A stretch of DNA of 64,000 nt from Schlegelella_A sp038318385 (GTDB taxonomy: Bacteria; Pseudomonadota; Gammaproteobacteria; Burkholderiales; Burkholderiaceae_C): contig JBBQCD010000005.1 of NCBI GenBank assembly GCA_038318385.1, positions 1 to 64,000 on the forward strand, in the 5' to 3' direction. Under the pieces are notes generated by a model, which searched no databases, was not told where the DNA came from, and worked only from the letters and a program-made list of their open reading frames with translations. The position numbers and the translations under genes are program-made. This document shows, in pieces, positions 34,867 to 43,563 of the stretch. Every line of letters starts with the position of its first letter. The first letter of the stretch is position 1.

Positions 34867-35655
34867 ATGGCCGCCCTGTCCGAACTGATCCAGGTCGAGC
34901 GCGACGGCGCGATCGCCACCGTGGTGCTGAACCGCCCCGAGAAGCTGAACGCCCTGACGAAACCGATGTGGCGCGATCTCGGTGCCGCGATCGACCGCCT
35001 CTCGGCCGACGACGACGTGCGCTGCATCGTCCTGCGCGGCGCCGGCGAGAAGGCGTTCTCGCCCGGCAACGACATCGGCGAGTTCGCCACCGAGCGGGCG
35101 AACAAGGCGCAGGCGATCGAGTACGGCCGCGTGATGCACGCCACGGCAACCGCGCTGACAGCCTGCCGCCATCCGCTCGTCGCCCAGATTCACGGCATCT
35201 GCGTCGGCGGCGGGCTCGAGATCGCGGCGCTCTGCGACCTGCGCATCTGCGGCGTCTCGAGCCGCTTCGGCGCGCCGATCAAGAACCTCGGCCTGGTGAT
35301 GGCCTATCCGGAAATGGCCCCGCTGGTGCGCCTGGTCGGCGCCCCAGTGGCCCTCGAGATCCTGCTCGAGGGGCGGATCTTCGACGCCGCGGAGGCCCGG
35401 GACAAGGGCCTGGTGACTCGGGTCGTCGCCGACGACCAGATCGGCGCCGAGGCGCGGGCGAGCGCCGAGCGCATCGCCGAAGGTGCACCGCTGGTCGCCC
35501 GGTGGCACAAGCGTTTCGCACGTCGCCTCGCCGAAGGCGGCGACCTCACGGCCGCGGAGATGGACGAATGCTTCGACTGTTTCGACACCGAGGACTTCCG
35601 CATCGGCTACGCCGCCTTCCTCGCCAAGCGCAAGCCCGGCTTCGTCGGGCGCTGA
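34867..35655 (+). CDS. Enoyl-CoA hydratase/isomerase-family protein lacking one catalytic glutamate
   Basis: 262 residues of crotonase fold: VVLNRPEKLNALT at the N-terminus, the oxyanion-hole region FSPGNDIGEFA and HGICVGGGLEIAALCDLRI. Hydratases use two glutamates. The first is present (GGGLE), but the second, usually in a PE motif, reads APIKNLGLVM, with Ile in that position. Proteins like this often act as isomerases, lyases or dehydratases rather than simple hydratases. It is 13 bases after dctM and belongs to the TRAP operon. Confidence 0.88.
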   Translation: MAALSELIQVERDGAIATVVLNRPEKLNALTKPMWRDLGAAIDRLSADDDVRCIVLRGAGEKAFSPGNDIGEFATERANKAQAIEYGRVMHATATALTACRHPLVAQIHGICVGGGLEIAALCDLRICGVSSRFGAPIKNLGLVMAYPEMAPLVRLVGAPVALEILLEGRIFDAAEARDKGLVTRVVADDQIGAEARASAERIAEGAPLVARWHKRFARRLAEGGDLTAAEMDECFDCFDTEDFRIGYAAFLAKRKPGFVGR

Positions 35656-35668
35656 GGGGACGCGGCGC

Positions 35669-36910
35669 ATGACGGCCACGCCTCACCCCGGCCCCCTCGC
35701 CGGCATGCGGGTGCTCGAACTGGCGCAGATCATGGCCGGGCCGACGTGCGGAATGATGCTCGCCGACATGGGCGCGGACGTGCTGAAGGTCGAGAAGCTC
35801 CCCGGTGGCGACGACGCGCGCGCCTATCGCGAGCCGCGCGTCAACGGCGTCTCGGCGCCGTTCCTGGTGCTCAACCGCAACAAGCGCGGGATGGCGCTCG
35901 ACCTGAAGAACCCCAAGGGCAAGGAGATCCTGCTGCGGATGGTCGCGAAGGCCGACGTCCTCACCGAGAACTACCGCCGCGGCACGCTGGAAAAGCTCGG
36001 CCTAGGCTACGCCGATGTGCTTGCCAAGGCAAACCCGCGCCTCATCTACTGCGCGATCTCGGGGTTCGGCCGGGACGGACCGTACGCCGACCGCGGCGGT
36101 TTCGACCTGATCGCCCAGGGCTTCGCTGGCCTGATGTCGATCACCGGCGAGCCGGGCGGTCCGCCGGTGAAGACCGGCAACTCGGTCGCCGACATCAACG
36201 CCGGGCTGCTCGGCACGATCGGCATCCTCGCCGCCTACGCCCACCGCCTGAAGACCGGCGAAGGGCAGATGGTCGACACCTCGTTGATGGAAGCCGCGCT
36301 GCAGCAGACCGGCTGGCACGCCTCGGTGTATTTCGCCACCGGCGAGTCGCCCGGACCGACCGGGTCGGCGCACTTGCTGGCCGCGCCGTACCAGGCGTTC
36401 GCCACCAGTGACGGCTGGATCAACATCGGCGGTGCCAACCAGGCAAACTGGGAACGCATCACCGACGTCCTCGGCCAACCGCAGTGGCGTGTCGACCCGC
36501 GCTTCGAGACCAACTCGGCGCGGATGGAGAACCTCGATGCGCTGACCGCGGCGATGACCGCCGAGCTGGCGGGACGCACCCGCACCGAATGGATCGCCGC
36601 CTTCGAAGCTGCCGGCGTCCCGGTGGGACCGGTGCACACGATCGGCGAGGCCCTGAGCCACCCGCAGACCCTCGCTCGCGGCAACGTTGTCGAGACCGTG
36701 CACGCCGAAGCGGGACGCACCCGGGCCCTCGGCAGCCCGGTTCACTTCTCGAAGACGCCGACGCGCATCGACCGCCCGGCGCCGCTGCTCGGCGAGCACA
36801 CACGGGAGGTGCTGCGCGAACACGGCTACGCCGAGGCGGAGATCGACGCGCTCGTCGCCGAACGCGTGGTCGAGGATCGTTCGACGCCGGCCGCGGCCCG
36901 GTCCGCCTAG
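35669..36910 (+). CDS. Family III CoA-transferase (CaiB/BaiF, formyl-CoA transferase-like)
   Basis: 413 residues. Typical of the family: GMRVLELAQIMAGPTCGMMLADMGADVLKVEKLPGGDDAR at the N-terminus, the catalytic Asp in NSVADINAGLLG (about residue 175), and LMEAALQQTGWH. These enzymes move CoA between two carboxylic acids through an Asp-bound anhydride. A strong GAGGGGA ribosome site precedes the ATG. It is the last gene of the TRAP operon and probably activates the imported acid. Confidence 0.92.
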   Translation: MTATPHPGPLAGMRVLELAQIMAGPTCGMMLADMGADVLKVEKLPGGDDARAYREPRVNGVSAPFLVLNRNKRGMALDLKNPKGKEILLRMVAKADVLTENYRRGTLEKLGLGYADVLAKANPRLIYCAISGFGRDGPYADRGGFDLIAQGFAGLMSITGEPGGPPVKTGNSVADINAGLLGTIGILAAYAHRLKTGEGQMVDTSLMEAALQQTGWHASVYFATGESPGPTGSAHLLAAPYQAFATSDGWINIGGANQANWERITDVLGQPQWRVDPRFETNSARMENLDALTAAMTAELAGRTRTEWIAAFEAAGVPVGPVHTIGEALSHPQTLARGNVVETVHAEAGRTRALGSPVHFSKTPTRIDRPAPLLGEHTREVLREHGYAEAEIDALVAERVVEDRSTPAAARSA

Positions 36911-36967
36911 GCCCTCGAGCGCGATTTCCCCGTCCGGCGTCCTACGTCCAGAACCAGCGTCCCGCGC

Positions 36968-38257
36968 CTAAGCCGCGGCGGGAACCGGCAGCGCCGGCTT
37001 CGCTGGACTCGCGGAACTCACCGCAACCTCGGCACCTCTCGCCGCCGGATGCCCGGAGAAATAGTCCATCGCCGCCAGCACCCCGCTGCGCGCCAGCGGC
37101 ACGCCGGTCAGCTTCAGGCCCATCTCGACACCGGTCAGCGTGGCCAGCAAGGTCAGGTCGTTGCTGTCGCCGAGATGGCCGATGCGAAACATCCGGCCGC
37201 GCAGCTTGCCGAGACCGGTGCCCAGCGACAGGTCGAAGCGCGCATGGATCAACTGGCGCAGTTCATCGGCGTCGATGCCCGACGGCGTGACGACGCCGGT
37301 CAGCACTGGAGAATGCACGCGCTCGTCGGCGCACTGGATCGGCAGGCCCCATGCGCGCACGGCAGCGCGCACGCCCTCGCCCCAGCGCTGGTGCCGCGCC
37401 AGCACCTGATCGAGCCCCTCGGCGAGCAACATGTCGAGCGCTTCGCTGAGGCCGTAGAGCAGGTTCGTCGCTGGCGTGCTCGGCCAGTAGCCGGCCGGGT
37501 TCATCTGCAGCATCTCGTCCCAGGCCCAGTAGGCCTTCGGCATCCGCGCCCCCTTGCTGACCTCGATCGCCTTCGGCGAGAGCGCGTTGAAGCCCAGGCC
37601 GGGGGGCAGCATCAACCCCTTCTGCGAGCCGCTGATGCCGACGTCGACCCCCCACTCGTCGTGACGGTAGTCGGCGCTGCCGAGGCCGGAGATCGTGTCC
37701 ACCATCAGCAGGGCCGGATGGCCGGCCGCGTCGATCGCCATGCGGACCGCGGCGATGTCGGAGGTGACGCCGGTCGACGTTTCGTTGTGGACCACGCAGA
37801 CCGCCCGAATCGAGTGCCCCGGATCCTCGCGCAGGCGCTTGCCGATGAGATCGGCCTGGACGCCGTGACGCCAGGCAATCGGCAGCCCGGTGGCCTCGTC
37901 GACGCCGGGCATCGCCAGGAATTCGGGCGCCAGGCCCAGGCGCGTCGCCATCTTCTGCCAGAGCGTCGCGAAGTGGCCTGTCTGGTACATCAGCACCTTG
38001 TCGCCGGGGCTGGTGACGTTGACGAGCGCCGCTTCCCACGCGCCAGTGCCGGATGACGGGTAGATCACCACCGGATGACGCGTGCGGAACACCTCCTGCA
38101 TACCCGCCAGCACCTTCTTGCCGAGGACTGCGAACTCCGGTCCGCGATGGTCGATCGTCGGCAGGCTGATCGCCCTCAGGATGCGGTCCGGCACGGGGCT
38201 GGGCCCCGGAATCTGCAGGAAGTGGCGTCCGCTGGGATGGGAATCGAGCGCAATCAT
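36968..38257 (-). CDS. Serine-glyoxylate-type aminotransferase (class V, AGXT/SgaA-like)
   Basis: 429 residues. It opens with HFLQIPGPSPVPDRILRAISLPTIDHRGPEFAVL, the signature of alanine/serine-glyoxylate aminotransferases. The PLP lysine is in DVGISGSQKGLMLPPGLGF, and the Arg in KLRGRMFRIGHLGD binds the substrate carboxylate. It converts glyoxylate with an amino donor to glycine, or the reverse. AAGGAG lies six bases before the ATG. It diverges from gntR and shares a control region with the 11-base motif also found before dctP. A Pro/Ala-rich tail ends it. Confidence 0.93.
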   Translation of the reverse strand: MIALDSHPSGRHFLQIPGPSPVPDRILRAISLPTIDHRGPEFAVLGKKVLAGMQEVFRTRHPVVIYPSSGTGAWEAALVNVTSPGDKVLMYQTGHFATLWQKMATRLGLAPEFLAMPGVDEATGLPIAWRHGVQADLIGKRLREDPGHSIRAVCVVHNETSTGVTSDIAAVRMAIDAAGHPALLMVDTISGLGSADYRHDEWGVDVGISGSQKGLMLPPGLGFNALSPKAIEVSKGARMPKAYWAWDEMLQMNPAGYWPSTPATNLLYGLSEALDMLLAEGLDQVLARHQRWGEGVRAAVRAWGLPIQCADERVHSPVLTGVVTPSGIDADELRQLIHARFDLSLGTGLGKLRGRMFRIGHLGDSNDLTLLATLTGVEMGLKLTGVPLARSGVLAAMDYFSGHPAARGAEVAVSSASPAKPALPVPAAA

Positions 38258-38280
38258 CGGAACTCCTTGAACCCGGCTAG

Positions 38281-38291
38281 TTTTGCATACA
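38281..38291. promoter_or_regulatory. GntR-operator candidate between the aminotransferase and gntR
   Basis: TTTTGCATACA is the exact reverse complement of the motif at 31902-31912 in the TRAP promoter. It lies 24 bases upstream of the aminotransferase start, in the region divergent to gntR. A/T-rich flanks (AAATTCAATTC) stand out against the GC-rich background. Confidence 0.6.
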
Positions 38292-38409
38292 AAATTCAAT
38301 TCTTCAACGCAAGGGCCGGTATTCGGTCCGGCACACGCTCTCGGGGCCCGCCTTGGACGATGCACTGACGATCACGCGGCAAACGCCAATGACACCGGGT
38401 GAGAGCCCC

Positions 38410-39090
38410 ATGACGATCCCGCGCCAGACGCTGCACCAGCACGTCGTTTCACGGCTGCGCGAACTGATCGTCGAGGGACGTGTGGCGCCGGGCGCGAAAC
38501 TCAACGAGCGCGCGCTGTGCGAGCAGCTCGCCATCTCGCGCACACCGCTGCGCGAAGCCATCAAGATGCTCGCCGCCGAGGGCCTCGTCGAGCTGCTCGC
38601 GAATCGCGGCGCCGTCGCCGCTCAGATGACGGTGCAGGACGTCGTCGACACCTTCGAGGTCATCGCCGGACTCGAAGGCCAGTCGGGGGAACTGGCGGCC
38701 GAGCGCATCACCGCGCCCGAGCAGGCGGAGATCCGCGCGCTGCACTACGAGATGCTGGCGGCGCACACCCGCCGCGACCTGCCGGCGTACTACCGCATGA
38801 ATGCCCAGATCCACAACCTCATCAACGCGGCGGCGCGCAACCCGGTGCTGACACAGACCTACCGCACGATCAACGCGCGTCTGCAGGCGCTGCGCTTCCG
38901 CTCCAACTTCGACACCGCGAAGTGGGCGCATGCGGTGGCCGAGCACCAGCAGATGATCGAGCGGCTGGCCGCGCGCGACGGCCCGGGCCTGCGCACGGTG
39001 CTGATCGCGCACCTCGAACACAAGCGCGACGCGGTGATCGACCTGATGCGCAGCGCGGCCGGCGGCGACGCGCCCGAGGCCGGTCGATGA
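38410..39090 (+). CDS. GntR-family regulator, FCD/FadR subfamily
   Basis: 226 residues. The N-terminal winged helix (HQHVVSRLRELIVEGRVAPGAKLNERALCEQLAISRTPLREAIKMLAAEGLVELLANRGAVAA) is very typical. The C-terminal all-helical FCD domain has the metal/ligand residues in MNAQIHNLINAAARNP and VAEHQQMIERL. The ATG at 38410 has a GGTGAG upstream; in-frame ATGs at 38353 and 38389 are possible. It most likely controls the flanking TRAP, aminotransferase and oxidase genes, sensing a carboxylic acid. Confidence 0.93.
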   Translation: MTIPRQTLHQHVVSRLRELIVEGRVAPGAKLNERALCEQLAISRTPLREAIKMLAAEGLVELLANRGAVAAQMTVQDVVDTFEVIAGLEGQSGELAAERITAPEQAEIRALHYEMLAAHTRRDLPAYYRMNAQIHNLINAAARNPVLTQTYRTINARLQALRFRSNFDTAKWAHAVAEHQQMIERLAARDGPGLRTVLIAHLEHKRDAVIDLMRSAAGGDAPEAGR

Positions 39091-42000
39091 ACGCGGGGTT
39101 GCCCCTGTGGGCGCATCGCGCGCCACGGTCGGGCACGCGTCAGACGCAGCAGCAGGCCACGGAGCTCGCCCGCCGTCTCGGCACGGAGACCGGCGGTGAA
39201 GTCGCGTTCGACAGCGCCGCGCGCGGTCGCTACGCCACCGATGCGTCGATCTACCAGGTCATGCCGGTGGGCGTCTTCGTGCCGCGCACGGCGCAGGACG
39301 CCGTCGCGGCCATCGACATCGCACGTTCCCTACAGACACCGGTGGTGCCGCGCGGCGCCGGCACCTCGCAATGCGGCCAGACAGTGGGCGCCGGTCTGGT
39401 GATCGACACCACCAAGCACCTGCGCAAGGTCCTCGCCTTCGACAAGGAAGCCCGCACCGTCGACGTCGAGCCCGGGCTGGTGCTCGATGCACTGAATGCC
39501 CGTCTCAAGCCTTACGGCCTCTGGTTCCCGGTCGACGTCTCGACCAGCGCGCAGGCGACGCTCGGCGGGATGGCCGGCAACAACTCGTGCGGCTCGCGCA
39601 GCATCGCCTACGGCAACATGGTCCACAACGTCCTGGGCATCGACGCCTGGCTGAGCGACGGCAGCGAAGTCTCCTTCGGCCCCGTGGCCGCGCTCGGGGC
39701 CAAGGAAAGCGCCATCGCCGACTTCGTCCGCGACCTGGCGCTCTCCCGGCGCCGGGAGATCGACGCGCGCTGGCCGCAGGTCCTGCGCCGCGTCGGCGGC
39801 TACAACCTCGACATCTTCGAGCCGCGCAGCGAACGTCCCTACACCGCCGACGGCAGCGTCAACCTCGCCCACCTGCTGGTCGGCAGCGAGGGCACGTTGG
39901 CGTTCACGCGGCGGCTGCGCCTGAAGCTCGCGCCGCTGCCGCGTGCCAAGGTCCTGGGCGTCGTCAACTTCCCGACCTTCCGCGCCGCGATGGCGGCGGC
40001 CCAGCACCTGGTGAAGCTCGAGCCGACCGCGGTCGAGCTGGTCGACCGCACGATGATCGACCTCGCGCGCACGAACCCGGCGTTTCGCGCCACGATCGAA
40101 GCGGCACTGGTCGATGCCTCGGCGCCGACGCCGGCGGCGATCCTGCTGGTGGAATTCAGCGGCGACGCGCGCACGCCGCTGCTGCGCCGCCTCGCTGCGC
40201 TCGTGGAACTGGTCGCCGATCTCGGCCTGCCCGGCGCGGTGGTCGAGATGGCGGACGAGACCGCACAGAAGGCCCTGTGGGAGGTGCGCAAGGCGGGCCT
40301 CAACATCATGATGAGCCTCAAGGGCGACGGCAAGCCGGTCAGCTTCATCGAGGACTGCGCCGTTCCCCTCGAACATCTGGCCGACTACACCGACGCCCTG
40401 ACCGAGGTCTTCACCCGGCACGGCACCCGCGGCACCTGGTACGCGCACGCATCGGTCGGCACGCTGCATGTGCGCCCGATCCTGGACATGCGCCGCGACG
40501 GCGCAGTGCGGATGCGGGCCATCGCCGACGAGGCGAGCGCGCTGGTGCGTCGCTTCAAGGGCGCCTACAGCGGCGAGCACGGCGACGGCCTGTGCCGCGG
40601 CGAATGGATCGCATGGCAGTTCGGGCCCGAAATCGACGCGGCGTTCGCGGCCATCAAGCAGCGGCTCGACCCGATCGGCCTGCTGTCGCCGAACCGTATC
40701 GTCGATCCGCCGAAGATGGACGACGCGTCCCTCTTCCGCTTTCCGCCCGCCTACCGGACCATCGCCTTGCGTCCTGTCTTCGACTGGTCGGCCTGGAACG
40801 TCCAGAACGACCCGCGGACCGAGGCGACGAGCGTCCCCGGCAGCGGCGGCGATCCGTCCGGCGGCCTGGCCAAGGCCGTGGAGATGTGCAACAACAACGG
40901 CCACTGTCGCAAGTTCGACGCCGGCACGATGTGCCCGAGCTACCGCGTGACCCGCGACGAGCAGCACCTGACGCGCGGACGCGCCAACACGCTGCGCCTG
41001 GCGCTGTCCGGCCAGTTGCCGGACGCTGGCGGCGACGATCCGCTCGCCAGCGACGTGGTGCACGACGCGCTCGCGCTGTGCGTCGGCTGCAAGGGCTGCC
41101 GGCGCGAGTGCCCGACCGGCGTCGACATGGCCAAGATGAAGCTCGAGGCCACCGCGCGCCGCAAGGCCCGCCACGGGCACACGCTGATGGATCGTCTGCT
41201 CGGCGGGTTGCCCGATCATGCGCGCCACTGGCGCCGCATGCCGTGGCTGCCGAACCTGCGCAACCGCGTCCCGGCACTGGCTCGGCTCGGCGAGCGCTGG
41301 CTCGGCATCTCGGCCCGACGCACGCTGCCGGCATGGCGTCGCGACACCTTCGCCCAGGTCGCCCCGACCCTGGGCCTGGCCAGCCGCGAGGAAGCGATGG
41401 CCGCGCCGCTGGCGGCGGTGCTCTTCGTCGACACCTTCAACGCCAACTTCGAAACCGAGAACGGCGTCGCCGCGGTCCGCGTGCTGCAGGCCGCAGGCTA
41501 CGCCGTGCATGTCGCCCGTGGCGCGAACGGCGCACTGTGCTGCGGCCGCACCCACCTCGCCGCCGGGATGCCGGAGCGGGCCCGCGCCAAGGCCCGGGAG
41601 CTGCTCGAGACGCTGGCGCCGTTCGCCGAGCGCGGCATCGCCATCGTCGGGCTGGAGCCGTCCTGCCTGCTCACCCTGCGGGACGAGATGCTGGTGATGG
41701 GCCTCGGCCCCCGGGCCGAAGTCCTCGCCGGTCAGGCGCTGCTGTTCGAGGAGTTCGTCGCCCGCGAGGCCCGGTCCGGGCGGTTCGGCGCGCGCTTCCG
41801 GCCGGCGACGGCGCCGCTGCTGGTCCATGGCCATTGCCACCAGAAGGCGTTCGGGGCCATGCCACCGGTGCTGGAGGCATTGCGATTGATCCCGGGCGCA
41901 GAGCCGACGATGATCGAAACCACCTGCTGCGGCATGGCCGGCAGCTTTGGCTACGAGGCCGCTCACTACGAGGTCTCGATGCAGATGGCCGAGATGAGCC

Positions 42001-42158
42001 TGCTGCCGGCGATCCGCACGGCGCCCGACGCGACGATCGTCGCCGACGGAACCAGTTGCCGGCACCAGATTGCCGACGGCACCGGCCGCGCCGCGATCCA
42101 CGTCGCCCGGGTGATGGCGGACCACCTCGTCGGCGCGGCCGACGAGCGCGCCGCGTAG
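39087..42158 (+). CDS. FAD-linked and Fe-S 2-hydroxyacid dehydrogenase (YdiJ/GlcD-GlcF fusion type)
   Basis: 1023 residues. The N-terminal 540 residues form a GlcD-like FAD oxidase: VPRGAGTSQCGQTVG and GGMAGNNSCGSRSIAYGNMVHNV for FAD, then KGAYSGEHGDGLCRGEW near 490-506. The C-terminus holds two cysteine sets for [4Fe-4S] clusters (CNNNGHC near 600 and CVGCKGCRRECP near 664) and two CCG domains (near 817 and 947). YdiJ of E. coli, of the same size, oxidises D-2-hydroxyglutarate; related fusions oxidise D-lactate or glycolate. Electrons would go to a quinone or flavoprotein. It overlaps gntR by four bases. The product could be glyoxylate, fitting the nearby aminotransferase. Confidence 0.9.
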   Translation: MNAGLPLWAHRAPRSGTRQTQQQATELARRLGTETGGEVAFDSAARGRYATDASIYQVMPVGVFVPRTAQDAVAAIDIARSLQTPVVPRGAGTSQCGQTVGAGLVIDTTKHLRKVLAFDKEARTVDVEPGLVLDALNARLKPYGLWFPVDVSTSAQATLGGMAGNNSCGSRSIAYGNMVHNVLGIDAWLSDGSEVSFGPVAALGAKESAIADFVRDLALSRRREIDARWPQVLRRVGGYNLDIFEPRSERPYTADGSVNLAHLLVGSEGTLAFTRRLRLKLAPLPRAKVLGVVNFPTFRAAMAAAQHLVKLEPTAVELVDRTMIDLARTNPAFRATIEAALVDASAPTPAAILLVEFSGDARTPLLRRLAALVELVADLGLPGAVVEMADETAQKALWEVRKAGLNIMMSLKGDGKPVSFIEDCAVPLEHLADYTDALTEVFTRHGTRGTWYAHASVGTLHVRPILDMRRDGAVRMRAIADEASALVRRFKGAYSGEHGDGLCRGEWIAWQFGPEIDAAFAAIKQRLDPIGLLSPNRIVDPPKMDDASLFRFPPAYRTIALRPVFDWSAWNVQNDPRTEATSVPGSGGDPSGGLAKAVEMCNNNGHCRKFDAGTMCPSYRVTRDEQHLTRGRANTLRLALSGQLPDAGGDDPLASDVVHDALALCVGCKGCRRECPTGVDMAKMKLEATARRKARHGHTLMDRLLGGLPDHARHWRRMPWLPNLRNRVPALARLGERWLGISARRTLPAWRRDTFAQVAPTLGLASREEAMAAPLAAVLFVDTFNANFETENGVAAVRVLQAAGYAVHVARGANGALCCGRTHLAAGMPERARAKARELLETLAPFAERGIAIVGLEPSCLLTLRDEMLVMGLGPRAEVLAGQALLFEEFVAREARSGRFGARFRPATAPLLVHGHCHQKAFGAMPPVLEALRLIPGAEPTMIETTCCGMAGSFGYEAAHYEVSMQMAEMSLLPAIRTAPDATIVADGTSCRHQIADGTGRAAIHVARVMADHLVGAADERAA

Positions 42159-42222
42159 CCCGCGGCGACTCGCCAACGCGCGCCGTGCGTCCGGGCGATG
42201 AAGGGGCGCCGGCGCCGCGGGG

Positions 42223-42666
42223 TCAGCCGCGCAGCGTCAGCGGAATCGTCACCGGGCCGTCGTTGACCAACTCGACGTGCATGTGGGCGCCGAAAACCCC
42301 GCTGGCGACCAACGGGTGGTGCGAGCGCGCCGCCGCGACGACGCGGTCGTAGAGTCGCCGCCCCTGTTCCGGCGCCGCGGCCGCGGTGAAGCTCGGCCGG
42401 TTGCCGCCTGAAACGTCGGCGGCGAGCGTGAACTGGCTGACGACGAGCAGGCCGCCGCCAACGTCTGCCACCGAACGGTTCATCTTGCCGGCCTCGTCGG
42501 CGAAGACGCGCAGCTTGAGGATCTTCTCCACCAGGCGGTCAGCCACCGCTTCGCTGTCCGACGGCTCGGCGCAGACGAACACCAGCAGACCGGCGTCGAT
42601 CGCGCCCACGGTGGCGCCTTCGACCTCGACGCGGGCGCGGCTCACGCGCTGCAGCAGCGCGATCAC
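42223..42666 (-). CDS. dtd: D-aminoacyl-tRNA deacylase
   Basis: 147 residues, normal for Dtd. It removes D-amino acids mischarged on tRNA. The two active-site motifs are present: SQFTLAADVSGGNRPSF (about residues 79-95) and the Gly-cisPro loop NDGPVTIPL at the C-terminus. The GTG start at 42664-42666 overlaps the stop of the cation-efflux gene (GTGA). The tyrS, efflux and dtd genes run in one direction and are probably one operon. Confidence 0.94.
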   Translation of the reverse strand: MIALLQRVSRARVEVEGATVGAIDAGLLVFVCAEPSDSEAVADRLVEKILKLRVFADEAGKMNRSVADVGGGLLVVSQFTLAADVSGGNRPSFTAAAAPEQGRRLYDRVVAAARSHHPLVASGVFGAHMHVELVNDGPVTIPLTLRG

Positions 42667-43553
42667 GGCGGCGCCTCGTCGCCCTCGAGGTGAGCCTCGA
42701 CGTCGGTCGGCAGCAGCTGGATCGAGGTGCGCAGGCCGCGCACGTCGCTCATCAGGGCTTGCTCGACCTCGTGGCGCAGGGTCGCTGCGCGACCGAGCGA
42801 CCAACTGCCCGGCAGGTGCATGTGCATGTCGATGAAACGCCGCTGGCCGGCCCGCCGGGTGACGACATGGTCGAAGCGGATCGCCTCGTGGGCGAAACCT
42901 GCGAGCGTGCGGTCGATCTGGGCCCGCACCTCGGGCTCGACGGCGGTGTCCATCAGCCCCTCGACGGCGCGCCAGGCAAGGTGCCCGCCTTCGCGCAGGA
43001 TGTTGAGAGCCACGCCGATGGCGATCAACGGATCGATCCAGAGCCACCCGGTCACGTGGACCAGGCCGAGGCCGACGACGACGCCGCCGGAGGTCCAGAC
43101 ATCGGTGTAGAGATGGCGCGCATCGGCTTCGAGGACGATCGAACGATGCTCGCGCGAACCCGCCATCAGGCGTCGCGCCAGGGCCCAGTTCAGCGCCGAG
43201 CTCGCGACGGTCAGCGCCACGCCCCAGCCGAGCTGCTCCAGCGGCTGCGGGGTGACGAGGCGCAGCACGGCCGCCCAGATGATCGCGGCGGCGGCACCGG
43301 CGATCAGCAGGCCCTCGAACCCGCTCGAGAAATACTCGGCCTTGGTGTGGCCGAAGGGGTGGTCGGCATCGGCAGGACGCCGCGCGATCGCCACCATCGC
43401 GAGGGCGAAGAGCGCCGAGGCGAGGTTCACGAACGACTCCATCGCGTCCGACAGCAAACCCACCGACCCGGTGATCCACCAGGCCAGACCCTTGACGAAG
43501 ATGGTGACGACCGCCGTCGCGACCGACAGTTTCAGGAGCGTTGCGACCTGCAT
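42663..43553 (-). CDS. Cation diffusion facilitator (CDF) family efflux protein
   Basis: 296 residues. About six membrane helices and a cytoplasmic C-terminal domain are visible. The metal-binding residues are in LLSDAMESFVNLASA (TM2 Asp) and EADARHLYTDVWTSGGV (TM5). FDHVVTRRAGQRRFIDMHMHLPG is the cytoplasmic ferredoxin-like domain. It likely exports a divalent metal such as zinc, iron or manganese in exchange for protons; the metal cannot be named from the sequence. It lies between tyrS and dtd. Confidence 0.92.
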   Translation of the reverse strand: MQVATLLKLSVATAVVTIFVKGLAWWITGSVGLLSDAMESFVNLASALFALAMVAIARRPADADHPFGHTKAEYFSSGFEGLLIAGAAAAIIWAAVLRLVTPQPLEQLGWGVALTVASSALNWALARRLMAGSREHRSIVLEADARHLYTDVWTSGGVVVGLGLVHVTGWLWIDPLIAIGVALNILREGGHLAWRAVEGLMDTAVEPEVRAQIDRTLAGFAHEAIRFDHVVTRRAGQRRFIDMHMHLPGSWSLGRAATLRHEVEQALMSDVRGLRTSIQLLPTDVEAHLEGDEAPP

Positions 43554-43563
43554 CGCGCCGCCG

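Noticed and set aside
38517..42352. Very long frames (about 950-1200 codons) on both strands over the FAD/Fe-S dehydrogenase
   Set aside because: They are other-frame shadows, rich in Arg/Ala/Gly/Pro, typical of very GC-rich coding DNA. The dehydrogenase frame alone shows conserved motifs.
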